Of a DNA stretch of 64,000 nt, positions 62,417-64,000 are shown piece after piece. The notes beneath the pieces were generated by a model that saw only the letters and a program-made list of their open reading frames with translations, was not told the origin of the DNA and ran no database searches. The stretch is from Wuchereria bancrofti. Lineage: Eukaryota > Nematoda > Chromadorea > Rhabditida > Onchocercidae. Position numbers and translations under genes: made by a program. The stretch spans positions 500,885-564,884 of the forward strand of contig SSBO01000011.1 of NCBI GenBank assembly GCA_005281725.1. The letters are read 5' to 3'. Every line of letters starts with the position of its first letter. The stretch's first letter is position 1.

Positions 62417-64000
62417 ATGGACCCGAATCGTGATGGTTTGAACAGTCCGAAATGGTTTTATCAAGGAGAAGATCATCGCGTTTATGGTAGGAGATTTTTG
62501 AATGAACTTTTGAAATTTTCCATGTAATTTTGAACAAATCATGAAAGAGATTTCTTATCTCATTTATTAAAGGACTATATTTATTAATAAATAATAGGGC
62601 CATATTCATCAATGGAAATGCAGAAATGGTGCAAAACGGGTTATTTCACAGATGCTATGCTTATTCGTACAAAAAATGAAGAACGCTTTCATACGCTTGC
62701 TGAATGGACACGTTATAGTAATGGACAGGTAAAAATTTTGGAAATTTTATAATTTTAAGATTTTTTATTTTTTCAAATTATGAAAAGTAAGCACTTTATT
62801 GTATTGTTTAATAACTTCAAAATTCATGCTAGCATTTTGAGAGGACTCTGGGCATTGGTACAAGGCTAGACGATAGTAAACACTAAACAGAACTTTGATT
62901 TTCAGAGTCCTTTTTTGCTTTTGGTTAGTTCATTCGATCATTTGATCAACATGAATATGCAAGTGCAAATGTCCCAGTTGATTTTAACTCCCGGTCGTGT
63001 TCCTGTATCCAGTGGTCCTTACCTTATGGTACCCCAAGCTGCAGCTGCAGCAACGCCTAGCCCTATTCCTGGTTTTCCTCCAGGACACGGTTTCATTGCT
63101 TATCATCAGAATCCAATGGTAGTTGCACCTCCAGTACATACCTTTATACCACATCAAGCTTTCTCACAACCTCCCAGTGAACCTGTTGATGAAGTACCAT
63201 CGAGTGCAAGCAATACACCAGATGATAGCGATGCAGGATGGAATATAAATACAATGCAGAACACGGTAGATTTTTTGACTTTGTTTAAAGTTGTAGTTGG
63301 TTTATTTGACAAAAATTTCGAAATTTACCTATTGTTGACTAAATGTTCGGACATCATTTCGATTTTGGAATTTTGTCTGCTCAGATTTAGATTTATGATT
63401 ACACATTATTAATGTCCAAGATTATCAGGAAAAAAAAATTTTTTTCTGTTTCAAGGTTGTTTATTCAGGCTCTGTTGCCACTTCAAGAAAAATCTACCGA
63501 TACATATGATGCATCGTGGAATATAGTACGTGATATTGGTGTTGGACCGGATCATTCAGAATGTTGTGATGCTTTCACCCAAACAAATCCAGGAAGAGTT
63601 TGTTTTTTAATATCACGTTTTTCTTTTATCTTCTCTACAAATTCCTATCTGGTTGTCATATTTGTTTAAATATATCTGGAACTAGATGTGCATCAAAAAA
63701 ACTGAGCTGATACTTTCTTGTAGTAAGAATTTTTGTCTTCGTTTTTCATATACATTTTATAGCCACATACGAGAGTCTGCCTTATGTTTCCATTTGTACA
63801 AATAATCAGTCCATCTCACAATTTCTATTTAATGTTTTTGGACTTATTTAACATTCTAAATGATAGGGTAATTATATATATTTCTTCTTGATGTATGAAA
63901 AATATCATTCTTATAATAAGTAGTTAACTGTTTAATTATATTTTTTAGATTTCCGTAGAGCAAGCCGCACGACTTCTTACCGAGCTAACCGGAATCCAGT
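62417..64000 (+). CDS. GYF domain-containing protein, GIGYF/SMY2-like, 5' part (continues beyond the window)
   Basis: Visible exons are 62417-62486, 62598-62728, 62906-63265, 63469-63597 and 63949-64000 (cut by the window edge), all with GT-AG junctions and compatible phases, giving 247 residues so far. Residues 13-60 form a GYF domain: W13-F-Y, then V22-Y-G-P-Y-S-S-M-E-M, W34, and the signature T-G-Y-F at 37-40, followed by TDAMLIR. These folds bind proline-rich peptides (PPG-type motifs); GIGYF relatives link 4EHP and other partners in translational repression and mRNA decay. The short loop between the first two strands fits the SMY2/GIGYF type better than the CD2BP2 type. The next exon is rich in Pro, Ala (AAAAA) and Gln, with PGFPPG and APPV motifs; the last visible stretch, starting ISVEQAARLL, looks helical. 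The GYF domain lies at the very N-terminus, unlike long GIGYF proteins where it is internal. Family assignment is firm; the orthologue is not settled. Confidence 0.85.

Overview
This is a eukaryotic, very AT-rich window, most likely from a nematode and possibly a clade III/filarial-type genome. The evidence is a 14-exon gene with short GT-AG introns, plus two start codons that each sit one base after a TTTTAAG- or TTTCTAAG-type sequence, the kind of site used for nematode spliced-leader trans-splicing. The species cannot be named from the sequence alone. Nothing bacterial, viral or plasmid-like was seen.

Layout. Positions 1 to about 50,800 form a gene desert in which I can support no protein-coding gene, tRNA or rRNA. 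It is filled with homopolymer A/T tracts, (CT)n/(GA)n tracts, (AAT)n/(ATT)n arrays and a series of distinct tandem repeats: 27 bp, 70 bp, 38 bp, 148-182 bp, 92 bp, a CA array with a conserved 55 bp island, 34-35 bp, 27 bp and 138-144 bp. Positions 50,875-59,605 (minus strand) hold a complete gene for the Paf1 subunit of the RNA polymerase II PAF complex. It has 14 exons and encodes 542 residues, and I resolved every splice junction. A 2.8 kb intergenic region separates it from a divergently transcribed gene on the plus strand (62,417 to the window edge). That gene encodes a protein whose N-terminus is a GYF domain of the GIGYF/SMY2 kind. Its first five exons are visible and the gene continues past position 64,000.

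Assembly state. Three single-N positions (10,660, 30,042 and 34,241) each lie between two near-identical direct copies (about 168, 805 and 157 bp), which looks like unmerged contig overlaps. Positions 18,453-26,122 hold a larger puzzle. A 1.17 kb block and a 2.1 kb block each occur twice, and a 175 bp block occurs twice in inverted orientation, with junctions mostly at microsatellites and a 46-N gap. The simplest reading is two alternative versions (alleles) of one locus placed end to end, one of them carrying a palindromic insertion that could not be assembled through.

Gene logic. Paf1 acts in the nucleus on transcription elongation and histone modification, while GYF-domain proteins of this type act mainly in cytoplasmic mRNA translation and decay. 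The two genes share only an upstream region, and there is no operon. I found no convincing new biological system. The best leads are the allele/palindrome structure at 18-26 kb, the 55 bp island inside the CA array, a cluster of nuclear-receptor-like AGGTCA palindromes between the two genes, and the expanded acidic tail of Paf1.
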